Positions 7,738-14,992 of a stretch of DNA of 35,494 nt are shown piece by piece. The DNA lies in assembly GCA_964459325.1 (NCBI GenBank), contig CAYWKU010000034.1, forward strand, positions 1 to 35,494, given 5' to 3'. Under the pieces are notes generated by a model, which was not told the origin of the DNA, did not search any database, and saw only the letters and a list, made by a program, of their open reading frames with translations. Every line of letters starts with the position of its first letter. Positions within the stretch are counted from its first letter, which is position 1. The position numbers were made by a program, and so were the translations under genes. This DNA comes from CAYWKU01 sp964459325 (lineage in GTDB: Bacteria; RBG-13-61-14; CAYWKU01).

Positions 7738-9511
7738 AGCCGTTCGCATAAAGATTCTTCCCGAAAGCGTGGCGAACAAAATTTCCGCCGGGGAAGTGGT
7801 CGAGCGGCCGGCGAGCGTGGTAAAGGAGCTGGTGGAGAACGCCCTGGACGCGGGCGCAAACCTCATCCGCGTGGATGTACAAAGCGGCGGCTCCAAGTCC
7901 ATACAGGTTACCGACGACGGCGGCGGGATGAACTACGACGAGGCGCTGTTGTCTCTGGAGCGGCACGCCACCAGCAAAATATCCACCGAAGCAGACCTGT
8001 TCGGAGTCAGCACCATGGGGTTCCGGGGGGAAGCCCTTCCGAGCATCGCCGCGGTTTCGCGATTCGAAATGCTCACCCGACCCGCCGAAGCTGACGAAGG
8101 GGTCAGGATTAAGGTCGAGGGCGGCGTGGTCAAAAACGTGGAGCCCGCCGGATGTGCGCCCGGAACGTCCGTTACGGTGAGGGACATCTTCTATAACGTC
8201 CCCGCCCGCCGGAAGTTCCTGAAAAGCAAAAGGACCGAAATAGCCAACATCACCGACGTGCTGAGCCGCATCGCGGTGGCCCATCCGGGCGTCCATTTCC
8301 GGCTTACCCACGATGACAGGGAGGTTCTGGAAGCCCAGCCCGCCGGGGATATTAAGGAGCGGATATCGGACGCCATGGGTTCCAGCGCCCTGGCTTCCAT
8401 GGTCGAGGTACAGGCGAAGGGTGCTTCGGACGTGGCGGTCCACGGGATGGTCGGCCTGCCCGACCTGTCGCGGTCGAACGCTTCCATGATTTACACCTAC
8501 GTCAATTCGCGCCCGGTAAAAAGCCGCCTGATAAACCACGCGCTCACCGAATCATACCGCAGCTTCCTGCCCAGGGGGAGATACCCGGTGGCGGTGTTGT
8601 TCGTGGAGCTTCCAACGGATGATGTTGACGTCAACGTCCATCCCACCAAGGCGGAGGTGAAGTTCAAGGTATCCGAGCCGGTTCACGAAGCGGTGAGGGC
8701 GGCGGTGAGCGGGGCTTTTTCCCGGAGGCCCTCAGCGCCACCCCGCGAGAGTATTTCCGATGACGAAAGGATGACACGCATCGAAAGCGCCGTGGCAAGC
8801 TCGGTAGGGCGAAACCGGGAATACGCTTCCGGCGGGGGTGAAGCCGGGCGCTTTCCGGCGGAGCCTCAACATCATGTATCCCGGCTTCCGGCGGGTTTTA
8901 TGAAACCGGCCACCGCCCCTCGCCCGGCGGGTTACTTTTCCGAGCTCAAGGTGCTGGGACAGTTGAAGGCCACCTACATCGTCTGCCAGTCGCCGGAGGG
9001 GCTGCTGCTTATCGACCAGCACGCCGCTCACGAGAGAACGGCGTTCGAGGAGCTGAAAAAGGAATATTCGAGTGACCGGGTGAAGCGCCAGATACTGCTG
9101 TTCCCGGAAACAATCGAGTTGGGCCCCCGCGAGGCCGAAAACATGGAGCGGCGGCTGGAGAATCTGGTGAAGCTGGGTTTCGATATCGACAAGTTCGGTC
9201 CCAAGACTTACCGGGTTAGCGCCCAGCCGGCGGTGTTGAGCTCGTCGGACACCCGCGAGCTGGTGCTGGACACCCTGGATTCGCTGGCGAGTGGCGGTTC
9301 GGGGCCGATGGAGGAGCGGCTGGATGAAGTTTTTGCCCGGATGGCGTGCCATGCAGTCGTCCGGGCCAACCGGCGGCTTACCGATGAGGAAATCAGGGCG
9401 CTGCTGGCGGAACTGGACGATGAGGATTATCCCCTCACATGCCCCCACGGAAGGCCCATCTGCGTAAACATCACCTTCGAGGAGCTGGAAAAGATGTTCG
9501 GAAGGCGTTAG
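7727..9511 (+). CDS. mutL: DNA mismatch repair protein MutL (endonuclease type)
   Basis: Links mismatch recognition by MutS to strand incision and excision. The N-terminal GHKL ATPase has ELVENALDAG (residues 34-43), TDDGGGM (62-68) and GFRGEAL (98-104). A variable proline-rich linker (about 330-400) precedes the dimerisation domain. That domain carries DQHAAHERTAFE (from Asp430), matching the DQHAx2Ex4E metal-binding motif of MutL endonucleases, and ends with ACHAVVRANRRL and CPHGRP. It therefore belongs to the nicking MutL class used by organisms without MutH. The start is a TTG at 7727 with GAGGGGG six bases before it, overlapping the preceding stop. At 594 residues it is full length. A hairpin-T-run terminator lies about 40 bases after the stop. 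MutS is not in the window. Confidence 0.96.
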   Translation: MAPEAVRIKILPESVANKISAGEVVERPASVVKELVENALDAGANLIRVDVQSGGSKSIQVTDDGGGMNYDEALLSLERHATSKISTEADLFGVSTMGFRGEALPSIAAVSRFEMLTRPAEADEGVRIKVEGGVVKNVEPAGCAPGTSVTVRDIFYNVPARRKFLKSKRTEIANITDVLSRIAVAHPGVHFRLTHDDREVLEAQPAGDIKERISDAMGSSALASMVEVQAKGASDVAVHGMVGLPDLSRSNASMIYTYVNSRPVKSRLINHALTESYRSFLPRGRYPVAVLFVELPTDDVDVNVHPTKAEVKFKVSEPVHEAVRAAVSGAFSRRPSAPPRESISDDERMTRIESAVASSVGRNREYASGGGEAGRFPAEPQHHVSRLPAGFMKPATAPRPAGYFSELKVLGQLKATYIVCQSPEGLLLIDQHAAHERTAFEELKKEYSSDRVKRQILLFPETIELGPREAENMERRLENLVKLGFDIDKFGPKTYRVSAQPAVLSSSDTRELVLDTLDSLASGGSGPMEERLDEVFARMACHAVVRANRRLTDEEIRALLAELDDEDYPLTCPHGRPICVNITFEELEKMFGRR

Positions 9512-9551
9512 CTTCGCCAAAAGTTTGCGACACAGGCGCACCACCGTAACG

Positions 9552-9572
9552 CCGGCGTCCGCGCCGGTTTTT
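9552..9572 (+). terminator. Rho-independent terminator after mutL
   Basis: A perfect 6-bp GC stem CCGGCG / CGCCGG closes a TCCG tetraloop and is followed directly by five T residues. It lies 40 bases beyond the mutL stop and before the YjbQ-family gene, so it should end the glycosyltransferase-mutL transcript. Confidence 0.75.
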
Positions 9573-9666
9573 CATGCCGCCGGGCCAGACGGCTCATATG
9601 AGACGGCGGCGCTACCTTACGGTAATGCCGAAGGAAATTCGCAAGAATTCCCGGGAGGGATAAACA

Positions 9667-10083
9667 ATGAAAAGCTACAGGAAAGAGTTGTGGTTCAACG
9701 TAAAGACCCGGCGGGCGTTTATCAACATCACCCCCGACGTGGAAGAATGCCTCCGGGAGAGTGGAGTAAAAGAAGGCTTCGTGCTGGTAAACGCCATGCA
9801 CATCACCGCCGGCGTTTTCATCAACGACGACGAAAAGGGCCTGCACCAGGACTATGACGAATGGCTGGAGAGGCTGGCGCCGCACGAGCCGGTGAACCAG
9901 TACCGGCACAACGTGGGCGAGGACAACGCCGACGCTCACATGAAGCGGCAGGTGATGGGCCGCGAGGTGGTGGTGGCAATAACCGACGGCAAGCCGGACT
10001 TCGGGCCGTGGGAACAGATTTTCTACGGCGAGTTCGACGGGGGCCGCAAGAAGAGGGCGCTGGTCAAGATAATCGGGGAATGA
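9667..10083 (+). CDS. YjbQ family (UPF0047) protein, possible thiamine phosphate synthase activity
   Basis: A 138-residue cytoplasmic protein of the YjbQ/UPF0047 family. E. coli YjbQ can show secondary thiamine phosphate synthase activity, but the physiological role is not settled. Family features seen are the N-terminal strand region (LWFNVKTRRAFINITPDV), the conserved HITAGVFINDDEKGL segment, YRHNVGEDNADAHMKRQVMG with its clustered His and Asp residues, and the late GPWEQIFYGEFDG. That last segment replaces the commoner GTWQ with GPWEQ. GGGAGGGA six bases before the ATG supports the start. It is preceded by the mutL terminator and is convergent with the UroD-family gene only 22 bases away. 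The length is typical for the family. Confidence 0.9.
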   Translation: MKSYRKELWFNVKTRRAFINITPDVEECLRESGVKEGFVLVNAMHITAGVFINDDEKGLHQDYDEWLERLAPHEPVNQYRHNVGEDNADAHMKRQVMGREVVVAITDGKPDFGPWEQIFYGEFDGGRKKRALVKIIGE

Positions 10084-10105
10084 AATCCCGTCGCCGGGCT
10101 TTTCG

Positions 10106-11632
10106 TCAAATTTGTATGGGATACTTGCCGTACTTTTTGCCGGAGGCCACCATGGCTTGGTAGTTTTCACGCTTCACGTAATCCGGCACGGAGTTTGACG
10201 CCGCCAGGCCCCATCCTCCGCCGGGGGCAAGTTCCTTTATTTTCTTTTTGACCTGCTTTTCCACTTCCTCGGGAGTGCCCGAGGTGAGGGTGTAATCGAG
10301 GTCTATGTTGCCGAAAATGCAGAACTTATGGCCGTAATTTTTCTTGACTTCCACGATGTCCATCGCCTGCGGCTCGATGGGGTGGATGGCCTTGATGCCG
10401 CAGTCCGACAGGTCGTCCAAAACGTCGAGAAGCTTGCCGTCGGAATGAAATATGAAAGGCAGCCCGGTCTCGTCCAATATCTCGCCGATTTTTTTATACC
10501 ACGGGAACACGTGCTTCCGGTACACGTTGGCCGATACGAACAAGCCTTCGGTGTAAGCCAGGTCGTCGGACATGAAAACCGCCCCCAGCCGGGGAACTTT
10601 CGCCAGCCTTTCCGCGATTTTCACGTAAGTGGAACCGATTATCTCGAAAAGCGCCTCCACCACGGCGGGGTTGTCGTAGAGGGCGTAGCAGAAGTTTTCC
10701 AGACCCATGGACTGGGAGACGTTGCCGAAGACCGCGCAGGGGGAAAGCATCCCCATTATTTTCATTTTCGGCGGCAGCAACTCGGCAACTTCGTAAAACG
10801 AGGAGAAGTCGACTTCATCGGCGGAAGCCCACGGGAATTTTTCCACGTCACCCATAGTCTTTATTATGCCCTCGCTTTCGGTTAGCCACGCCCGCTCGCG
10901 GTCGGCTTCGGCGAGAGTACCCGATTCGTTGGACGCCGAGCGCATCAGGCGGGGCGAAAAGAAGGGCGGCAGGACGGGCACGAAGTCGTAACCGGCCCTT
11001 ATGTAAAACTCGACCTCGTCGGCGGCGGTGGCGATTTCCCTGCCCAGAAACCATTCCTGGATGGGTATGGCGATTTCCGCCTCGAACAGCGGCGCCCGGT
11101 CGGGCTCCTCCCGCCTGAGGGCGGCTTCGAGGCGTGAAAAATCGGGGTCGAGAGGCACGCCGCCGAGTTCCCCTTCGACTTTTACCGCGCCTTCCGGCGG
11201 CTTCTTTTCTCCGCCCGATAAAAGCCTTTTAACTTTTCCCCACAGGGAAGGTTCCTCAACGTCTCCGATGGTGTCGCTGACTTTCAGCGTGGCGCCGCCG
11301 TATTCGTTGGTGATGAAGCCTATTTTAATGACGTGCTTTCCCGGGGAGAGGTTGTCCCCCGCCACCCGGATGGCCAACTTGCTGTCCTTCCCGAAGGTAA
11401 CGGGCGTATCCAGCCGCCCTTCGCCCAGGTGGAACGGCTCATCGCCCAGCACCAGCTTGATGCGCTCCGCCGGGTACTCCATCCCGTCCACTTGGAGGCT
11501 GAGGTTGCGCATGCCGCTGATACGCACCGGCGTCATGCGGTTGGCGAAGCAGAACTCGAAGCCCTCGCTCGTGTTTTTCAGGCTGCCGCTCTCATACACC
11601 TTGTTTACCAGGAATCCCGGTATGTAGACCAT
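10106..11632 (-). CDS. UroD-superfamily protein with an extra N-terminal beta-rich domain
   Basis: The C-terminal part (about residues 180-508) is a TIM-barrel domain of the uroporphyrinogen decarboxylase / corrinoid-methyltransferase superfamily. Segments such as YDFVPVLPPFF, FMSDDLAYTEGLFVS, FHSDGKLLDVLDDL, IHPIEPQAMD, FCIFGNIDLD and a C-terminal GGGWGLAASNSVPD match that family. This subgroup is usually linked to methyl transfer rather than haem synthesis. Residues 1-125 form a separate strand-rich domain that looks like an Ig-type beta-sandwich, faintly reminiscent of the small beta-subunit domain of C-glycoside deglycosidases (DUF6379). A charged linker at about 126-178 joins the two. 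No corrinoid protein gene is adjacent. The ATG has AAGGG upstream. It is monocistronic as far as seen. The superfamily is sure; the substrate is unknown. Confidence 0.82.
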   Translation of the reverse strand: MVYIPGFLVNKVYESGSLKNTSEGFEFCFANRMTPVRISGMRNLSLQVDGMEYPAERIKLVLGDEPFHLGEGRLDTPVTFGKDSKLAIRVAGDNLSPGKHVIKIGFITNEYGGATLKVSDTIGDVEEPSLWGKVKRLLSGGEKKPPEGAVKVEGELGGVPLDPDFSRLEAALRREEPDRAPLFEAEIAIPIQEWFLGREIATAADEVEFYIRAGYDFVPVLPPFFSPRLMRSASNESGTLAEADRERAWLTESEGIIKTMGDVEKFPWASADEVDFSSFYEVAELLPPKMKIMGMLSPCAVFGNVSQSMGLENFCYALYDNPAVVEALFEIIGSTYVKIAERLAKVPRLGAVFMSDDLAYTEGLFVSANVYRKHVFPWYKKIGEILDETGLPFIFHSDGKLLDVLDDLSDCGIKAIHPIEPQAMDIVEVKKNYGHKFCIFGNIDLDYTLTSGTPEEVEKQVKKKIKELAPGGGWGLAASNSVPDYVKRENYQAMVASGKKYGKYPIQI

Positions 11633-11764
11633 TTTCTTCTACCCTTCTCGTGTGACCAATTTGGAATATAACATCTTTCTCGCAGGGTGGCACATCCCTC
11701 CGGATGGTTTACGAGTTTAAATCATCTCAACCCGGCTTCGTACTGAACCTGTTCACTTCGTTCA

Positions 11765-11788
11765 CCCATCCACCTGGCGGTGGATGGG
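11765..11788. repeat. Perfect 10-bp stem with tetraloop, REP-like or terminator
   Basis: CCCATCCACC-TGGC-GGTGGATGGG is a perfect inverted repeat 45 bases beyond the stop of the dual-OB gene. It is immediately preceded by short TGAAC/GTTCA repeats (about 11749-11764). It could end the minus-strand operon, but no T-run follows on that strand, so an intergenic palindromic repeat is equally likely. Confidence 0.5.
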
Positions 11789-11832
11789 CCACCCGCCGCT
11801 GTTTTTAAAATTTATTTTACGATGTTGATTTA

Positions 11833-12555
11833 TCACCATAACGGGTTTTCTCGCATATAGATATTGTTCACTTGAAGCCAGTTAACCGGTGCGCGTGTGG
11901 GAACCGGCTGGAAAGGCCTGGTGAGGCCCAAGCTTAAAATTAACTGCCGGGATTTTCGTATTCGGTTTGCAATTTCCTTTATTTTCGTCTTGTCAGGCGA
12001 GATATGATCGCTCTTATACAGGCGTATTTCTGTAACACCCAAATCAAGCTTAAAGTCTTTATCCTCCAATTTCATTCTTATTTTTTCTGGTTTTCCATTA
12101 TAACCAGGTTTTAAGTATAATTGAATAGGTTTGGCTGGTATAAAACAGCCTAAAGACGCTTCACCTCTACTCTCCTTAGTGCCACAAGAGGATGAACCAA
12201 TTTGTTCGAGTTGTTCTCCAAAAATATTTATTAATTTTGTGTCGGCCAAAGTATTAAGGGTATTCCAAAATTCTTTTTCGGTGAGTCGTCCAAGCAGTTT
12301 CAACCTCTTGGGGTTACATACATAATCTTCGGTGTGAGGCGGAGAGGAATGAGGTCGACTCCTAGCGATGTCTACAATATTGGCAATTTGAAACACGCCA
12401 CCATGCTCTTCCAAAAGCTTAATGCTTAGCCTTCTTTCCGCGCCCCCCATTAATCCTTTTTTTACAGGTCTGACATGCTGGTTCTTCTCATTAATACCCG
12501 CGGCGCAAAAATATCCTTCCCCCATTCTTGTAAGATGATTAATAATAATTTTCAT
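11833..12555 (-). CDS. Dual OB-domain (DuOB-like) protein
   Basis: A 240-residue protein whose N-terminus (MKIIINHLTRMGEGYFCAAG, then RPVKKG), internal PPHTED and C-terminal WLQVNNIYMRENPLW match, from memory, the family annotated as dual OB-containing domain. That family has no assigned biochemical role, but OB folds usually bind nucleic acid or nucleotides. A hydrophilic insert with SSSCGTKESRGEAS (about 122-135) looks disordered. The start is 10 bases after the stop of the small DUF488 gene, with a weak AGGT upstream, and it is the last gene of the run. The region is strikingly AT-rich compared with manC upstream. The family call is fairly sure; the function is unknown. Its tight linkage to two DUF488 genes is the main clue. 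Confidence 0.7.
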   Translation of the reverse strand: MKIIINHLTRMGEGYFCAAGINEKNQHVRPVKKGLMGGAERRLSIKLLEEHGGVFQIANIVDIARSRPHSSPPHTEDYVCNPKRLKLLGRLTEKEFWNTLNTLADTKLINIFGEQLEQIGSSSCGTKESRGEASLGCFIPAKPIQLYLKPGYNGKPEKIRMKLEDKDFKLDLGVTEIRLYKSDHISPDKTKIKEIANRIRKSRQLILSLGLTRPFQPVPTRAPVNWLQVNNIYMRENPLW

Positions 12556-12565
12556 TCTAATTTAC

Positions 12566-13003
12566 CTATAAGTGAATCACCTTACCTTCTCGCCACCGTT
12601 CAATAAGGTATTCAGCTACTATCCTTCTGTGACAATGTTCCGGGCTTCGCTCGCTACAAAGCAATACCGTTGGGATTTCAAATAACTTCTTATCTGTTTC
12701 TGACTCCACTTTCCTTTCCTTGAGGAAGGCGACAAATCTCCGTTGATACTTTTCCCACGAAATATTTTGCTTCCTGTAGGCGTCGAGCAACTCTTTTGGG
12801 GGAGAAAGAAATGGCATGTGTATATAATCGGCATCACAAATTTCTTTCAGAAAATATTTCAAACTGTCATTTTTTGCAAAACCAGCGATTTGCGAGTTGT
12901 TTTTCAGCCTGACGTCTATCAGCCGCTTTATTCCGTGGCTTTTGAGGGTTTCGAAGAATTCGGCCGCACTCTTTTGCGTAAAACCGATTGTGTAGATTTC
13001 CAT
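12566..13003 (-). CDS. DUF488 family protein, short form (145 aa)
   Basis: Complete DUF488 domain with no extension. The opening MEIYTIGFTQKSAAEFF, the LIDVR strand (Asp30, Arg32) and the signature LLCSERSPEHCHRR (Cys116, Glu118, Cys124, His125, Arg126-127) are all present. The paired Cys and the CHRR block are the family's invariant polar set and probably form the active or metal site. No activity is established for the family as far as I know. The ATG has GGAG about 8 bases upstream; that ribosome site lies inside the 3' end of the longer DUF488 gene, with which it overlaps by 76 bases. It is not a fragment of that gene, because both carry full domains. Translation is probably coupled. Confidence 0.85.
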   Translation of the reverse strand: MEIYTIGFTQKSAAEFFETLKSHGIKRLIDVRLKNNSQIAGFAKNDSLKYFLKEICDADYIHMPFLSPPKELLDAYRKQNISWEKYQRRFVAFLKERKVESETDKKLFEIPTVLLCSERSPEHCHRRIVAEYLIERWREGKVIHL

Positions 13004-13542
13004 TCTTTTTCTCCTTCGGCATCAAACAAACTCATTTGCCCGCTTTCCTTTTTGGCTTCCTCCTCACATATTTCTTCTTCGGTTTGAAGGTTTCCACTTC
13101 CCCTGATGTGGAAGATTTTTACACCTTCGTTTTGAAAAACACGCGAAAGCAAAAGACGCCGGTGACAATTGGTAGGGTCTTCCTCGCTGCACATTAACGC
13201 CACACGCTTATTCGTGATGCCGATTAAAATCCTGTTTATTCCTTCCTTGAATTTCGCAGACTGAGATATAAGCCTGTAGTCAACGTAACCGTACTCGTCG
13301 TAAAATTCTTTTTGCGCCGGTTCACCGCCAAGAAGATGTCCAAAAAAGATATAACCTATCTCCCGGGATTTTAATTGGTTTTCGATTGAGCCGAAATCAA
13401 AATGTTTAGCGTAACGCAAGTACGGCTTCGACCTGACGTCGGCCACCGCATCGATTTGGTATTTTTTCAGCAGCTCGACGAATTTCTCGAAATTGTGATT
13501 GGAATGGCCTATCGTATATATTTTAAGGTTCCTTTTAGCCAA
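12928..13542 (-). CDS. DUF488 family protein with C-terminal clamp-binding-like tail
   Basis: The DUF488 domain spans about residues 6-147: YTIGHSNHNFEKFVELL, VADVRSKP (Asp35, Arg37), LLGGEP, and LMCSEEDPTNCHRR (Cys118, Glu120, Cys126, His127, Arg128-129). It is followed by an acidic Glu/Lys linker and QMSLFD at 169-174, then a basic Ser/Lys tail. QMSLF fits the consensus of bacterial beta-clamp binding peptides (QxxLF; MutS has QMSLL), which would place the protein at replication or repair sites; this is inference. The start is a TTG at 13542 with only a weak AG-rich ribosome site, as no ATG precedes the domain. It lies 36 bases after manC on the same strand, and its last 25 codons overlap the shorter DUF488 gene. 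Confidence 0.83.
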   Translation of the reverse strand: MAKRNLKIYTIGHSNHNFEKFVELLKKYQIDAVADVRSKPYLRYAKHFDFGSIENQLKSREIGYIFFGHLLGGEPAQKEFYDEYGYVDYRLISQSAKFKEGINRILIGITNKRVALMCSEEDPTNCHRRLLLSRVFQNEGVKIFHIRGSGNLQTEEEICEEEAKKESGQMSLFDAEGEKEWKSTQSVLRKRVRPNSSKPSKATE

Positions 13543-13578
13543 AGAATCGACTCTCTTTTCAGCAATTTTTCCCGGTTA

Positions 13579-14670
13579 TCAATCCTGCTTGTGGTGAATC
13601 ATCTTGCGCACGAGCTTTTTGACTTCTTCGGTGCTGTCCTTGTGAGTGACCAGGGTGTACGCCCCGGCCCTGACCACCACCAGGTCGCGCACACCCACCA
13701 GCGCCACCGTTTCTTCGGCGCTGTCGCAGTATACGATATTGTCGCCCGCTTCGTGGCATTTTAAATCGCCCCTGGCCCGGTTGCCGTTCTGGTCGGCTTC
13801 CAGGAACGATTCGATGGCCAGCCATCCCCCGACGTCGTTCCAGTCGAAGTCGGCCCGAATCATCCTCACCCGGCCCGATTTCTCCATCACCCCGAAATCT
13901 ATGGAGATTTTCTCCAGCGGCTCGAAGGCTTCCTCAAGTTTTTCTTCCCAGTCGGGCTTCATGTCGTACTCGACCAAGGCCGATATCCGGGAGTGATGTT
14001 CGGGCAGGAAGCGGCGCACTTCTTCGAGTATCACCTCGGGCGACCAGATGAATATTCCGCTGTTCCAAAGGTAGCGGCCCTCTTCCAGGTAGCGTTGCGC
14101 TGTAACCACGTCCGGCTTTTCCTTGAACCGGGCCAACTCGTAATGCTCAATTTGATTGTCCGTCCGGATGTGGGGACCTGATTCGAGGTAACCGTAGGAT
14201 GAGCTGGGCCAGGTGGGTTTTATGCCCAGGGTGTAAATGGCCCCGTCCTGCTGAGCGGCCCGGGCGGCGGAGGTGACGGTTTTCCTGAAGGCGGATACGG
14301 GTTCAATCACGTGGTCGGCGGGTAGTACCAGTATGGGAATGTCGCCGAATCGCTTCCGGCATAGGGCGGCGCCCAGTGTCATGGCCGCCGCCGTGTCCCG
14401 GGGTATGGGTTCGCCGATGACGTTTTCCGGAGGTATTTCGGGAAGTTGCTCCCGCACCAGGTCGGTAAACCGCTCGCCGGTAAGCACCATTATCCGCTCG
14501 GGGCCGGTCAGGCCGTGCACCCGGTCGAACGTTTCCTGGAGCATGGAGCGCTCCCCGAACAAGGTCAGAAACTGCTTGGGCCGCTCGGGTGTGGAAAGCG
14601 GCCAGAAGCGGGTGCCGCTGCCCCCCGCCACTATTAACACCGCCATATCGGGATGTGTTTCGGACGACAT
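13579..14670 (-). CDS. manC: Mannose-1-phosphate guanylyltransferase
   Basis: Makes GDP-mannose from mannose 1-phosphate and GTP for glycan synthesis in the cytoplasm. The nucleotidyltransferase signature GGSGTRFWPLS (16-26) is followed by PKQFL, then LPADH, FKEKP, WNSGIFIW and WNDVGGW, all typical of the GMP pyrophosphorylase. At 363 residues it is the short single-domain form without the C-terminal phosphomannose isomerase cupin. The C-terminal part still shows the AGDNIVYCDSAEETVALVGV region seen in these enzymes. TTGGAG lies 7 bases before the ATG. It is the first gene of a minus-strand run continuing into the DUF488 genes, and is divergent from secA. The GT4 gene at 6.5 kb is a possible user of its product. 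Confidence 0.95.
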   Translation of the reverse strand: MSSETHPDMAVLIVAGGSGTRFWPLSTPERPKQFLTLFGERSMLQETFDRVHGLTGPERIMVLTGERFTDLVREQLPEIPPENVIGEPIPRDTAAAMTLGAALCRKRFGDIPILVLPADHVIEPVSAFRKTVTSAARAAQQDGAIYTLGIKPTWPSSSYGYLESGPHIRTDNQIEHYELARFKEKPDVVTAQRYLEEGRYLWNSGIFIWSPEVILEEVRRFLPEHHSRISALVEYDMKPDWEEKLEEAFEPLEKISIDFGVMEKSGRVRMIRADFDWNDVGGWLAIESFLEADQNGNRARGDLKCHEAGDNIVYCDSAEETVALVGVRDLVVVRAGAYTLVTHKDSTEEVKKLVRKMIHHKQD

Positions 14671-14793
14671 AAAAAAACTCCAACCGAATTCTGATACTAT
14701 GATACCGACTTGCGGTTTTCAATACAAGCCGAGGAGTCCGATTATGGCACATTAATCCAAGGGAAAAGCTTGTTCGCCCATACCCCATGGCAG

Positions 14794-14809
14794 GCGACAT
14801 TCCTGTCGC
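14794..14809. repeat. Small palindrome, 6-bp stem with TTCC loop
   Basis: GCGACA-TTCC-TGTCGC is a perfect hairpin just ahead of the two 27-bp palindromic units. It shares their design of a GC-rich stem with a 4-base loop, suggesting a family of intergenic palindromic elements. Confidence 0.5.
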
Positions 14810-14816
14810 GCATATT

Positions 14817-14843
14817 GCCCGGCAAGAGTGCCGGGCCTACCAT
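14817..14843. repeat. 27-bp palindromic repeat, copy 1
   Basis: The unit contains GCCCGGCA-AGAG-TGCCGGGC, a perfect 8-bp stem with an AGAG loop, followed by CTACCAT. An identical copy starts 46 bases further on. No T-run follows, so it is more like a REP-type element than a terminator. Confidence 0.7.
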
Positions 14844-14862
14844 TCGCGAAACGCCCCAAGAT

Positions 14863-14889
14863 GCCCGGCAAGAGTGCCGGGCCTACCAT
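14863..14889. repeat. 27-bp palindromic repeat, copy 2
   Basis: Identical over 27 bases to the unit at 14817-14843, with a 46-bp period. The 19-bp sequence between the copies is not repeated, so the duplicated element is the hairpin plus CTACCAT. Confidence 0.7.
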
Positions 14890-14992
14890 AGAAAAAGGGG
14901 CCAAACCGGGAATTTCACTCCGGGAATAAGGGGTTACACCTCTTCCCGTTGTGGAACAAAACGGGCTTATTGGTTATCATTAAACTGATAAA

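Larger units (their letters stand above)
14671..14992. other. Divergent manC-secA intergenic region (322 bp)
   Basis: Holds no convincing gene. Its middle is filled by three short perfect hairpins with tetraloops, two of them a duplicated 27-bp unit, listed separately. Promoters for manC and secA should lie at its two ends, but no strong pair was assigned. secA has no recognisable ribosome site. Confidence 0.5.

Noticed and set aside
7649..8539. A 296-codon minus-strand frame opposite mutL
   Set aside because: Antisense to the conserved MutL ATPase domain, with no ribosome site or recognisable motif.
11028..11627. A 199-codon plus-strand frame opposite the UroD-family gene
   Set aside because: Antisense to the gene's N-terminal half and Ser/Pro/Arg-rich in the way shadow frames are.
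11765..11788. A standard Rho-independent terminator for the minus-strand operon
   Set aside because: The stem is good but no T-run follows on that strand; kept only as a palindromic repeat.
12566..13542. The two DUF488 genes as one gene split by a frameshift
   Set aside because: Each carries its own complete domain, from YTIG through the Cys/CHRR motif, so they are two paralogues.
14794..14889. A short CRISPR array
   Set aside because: Only two 27-bp units with a 19-bp gap, internally palindromic, and no cas genes nearby.
14710..14988. Small frame across the manC-secA gap
   Set aside because: Runs through the two palindromic repeats, so its protein is just translated repeat sequence.
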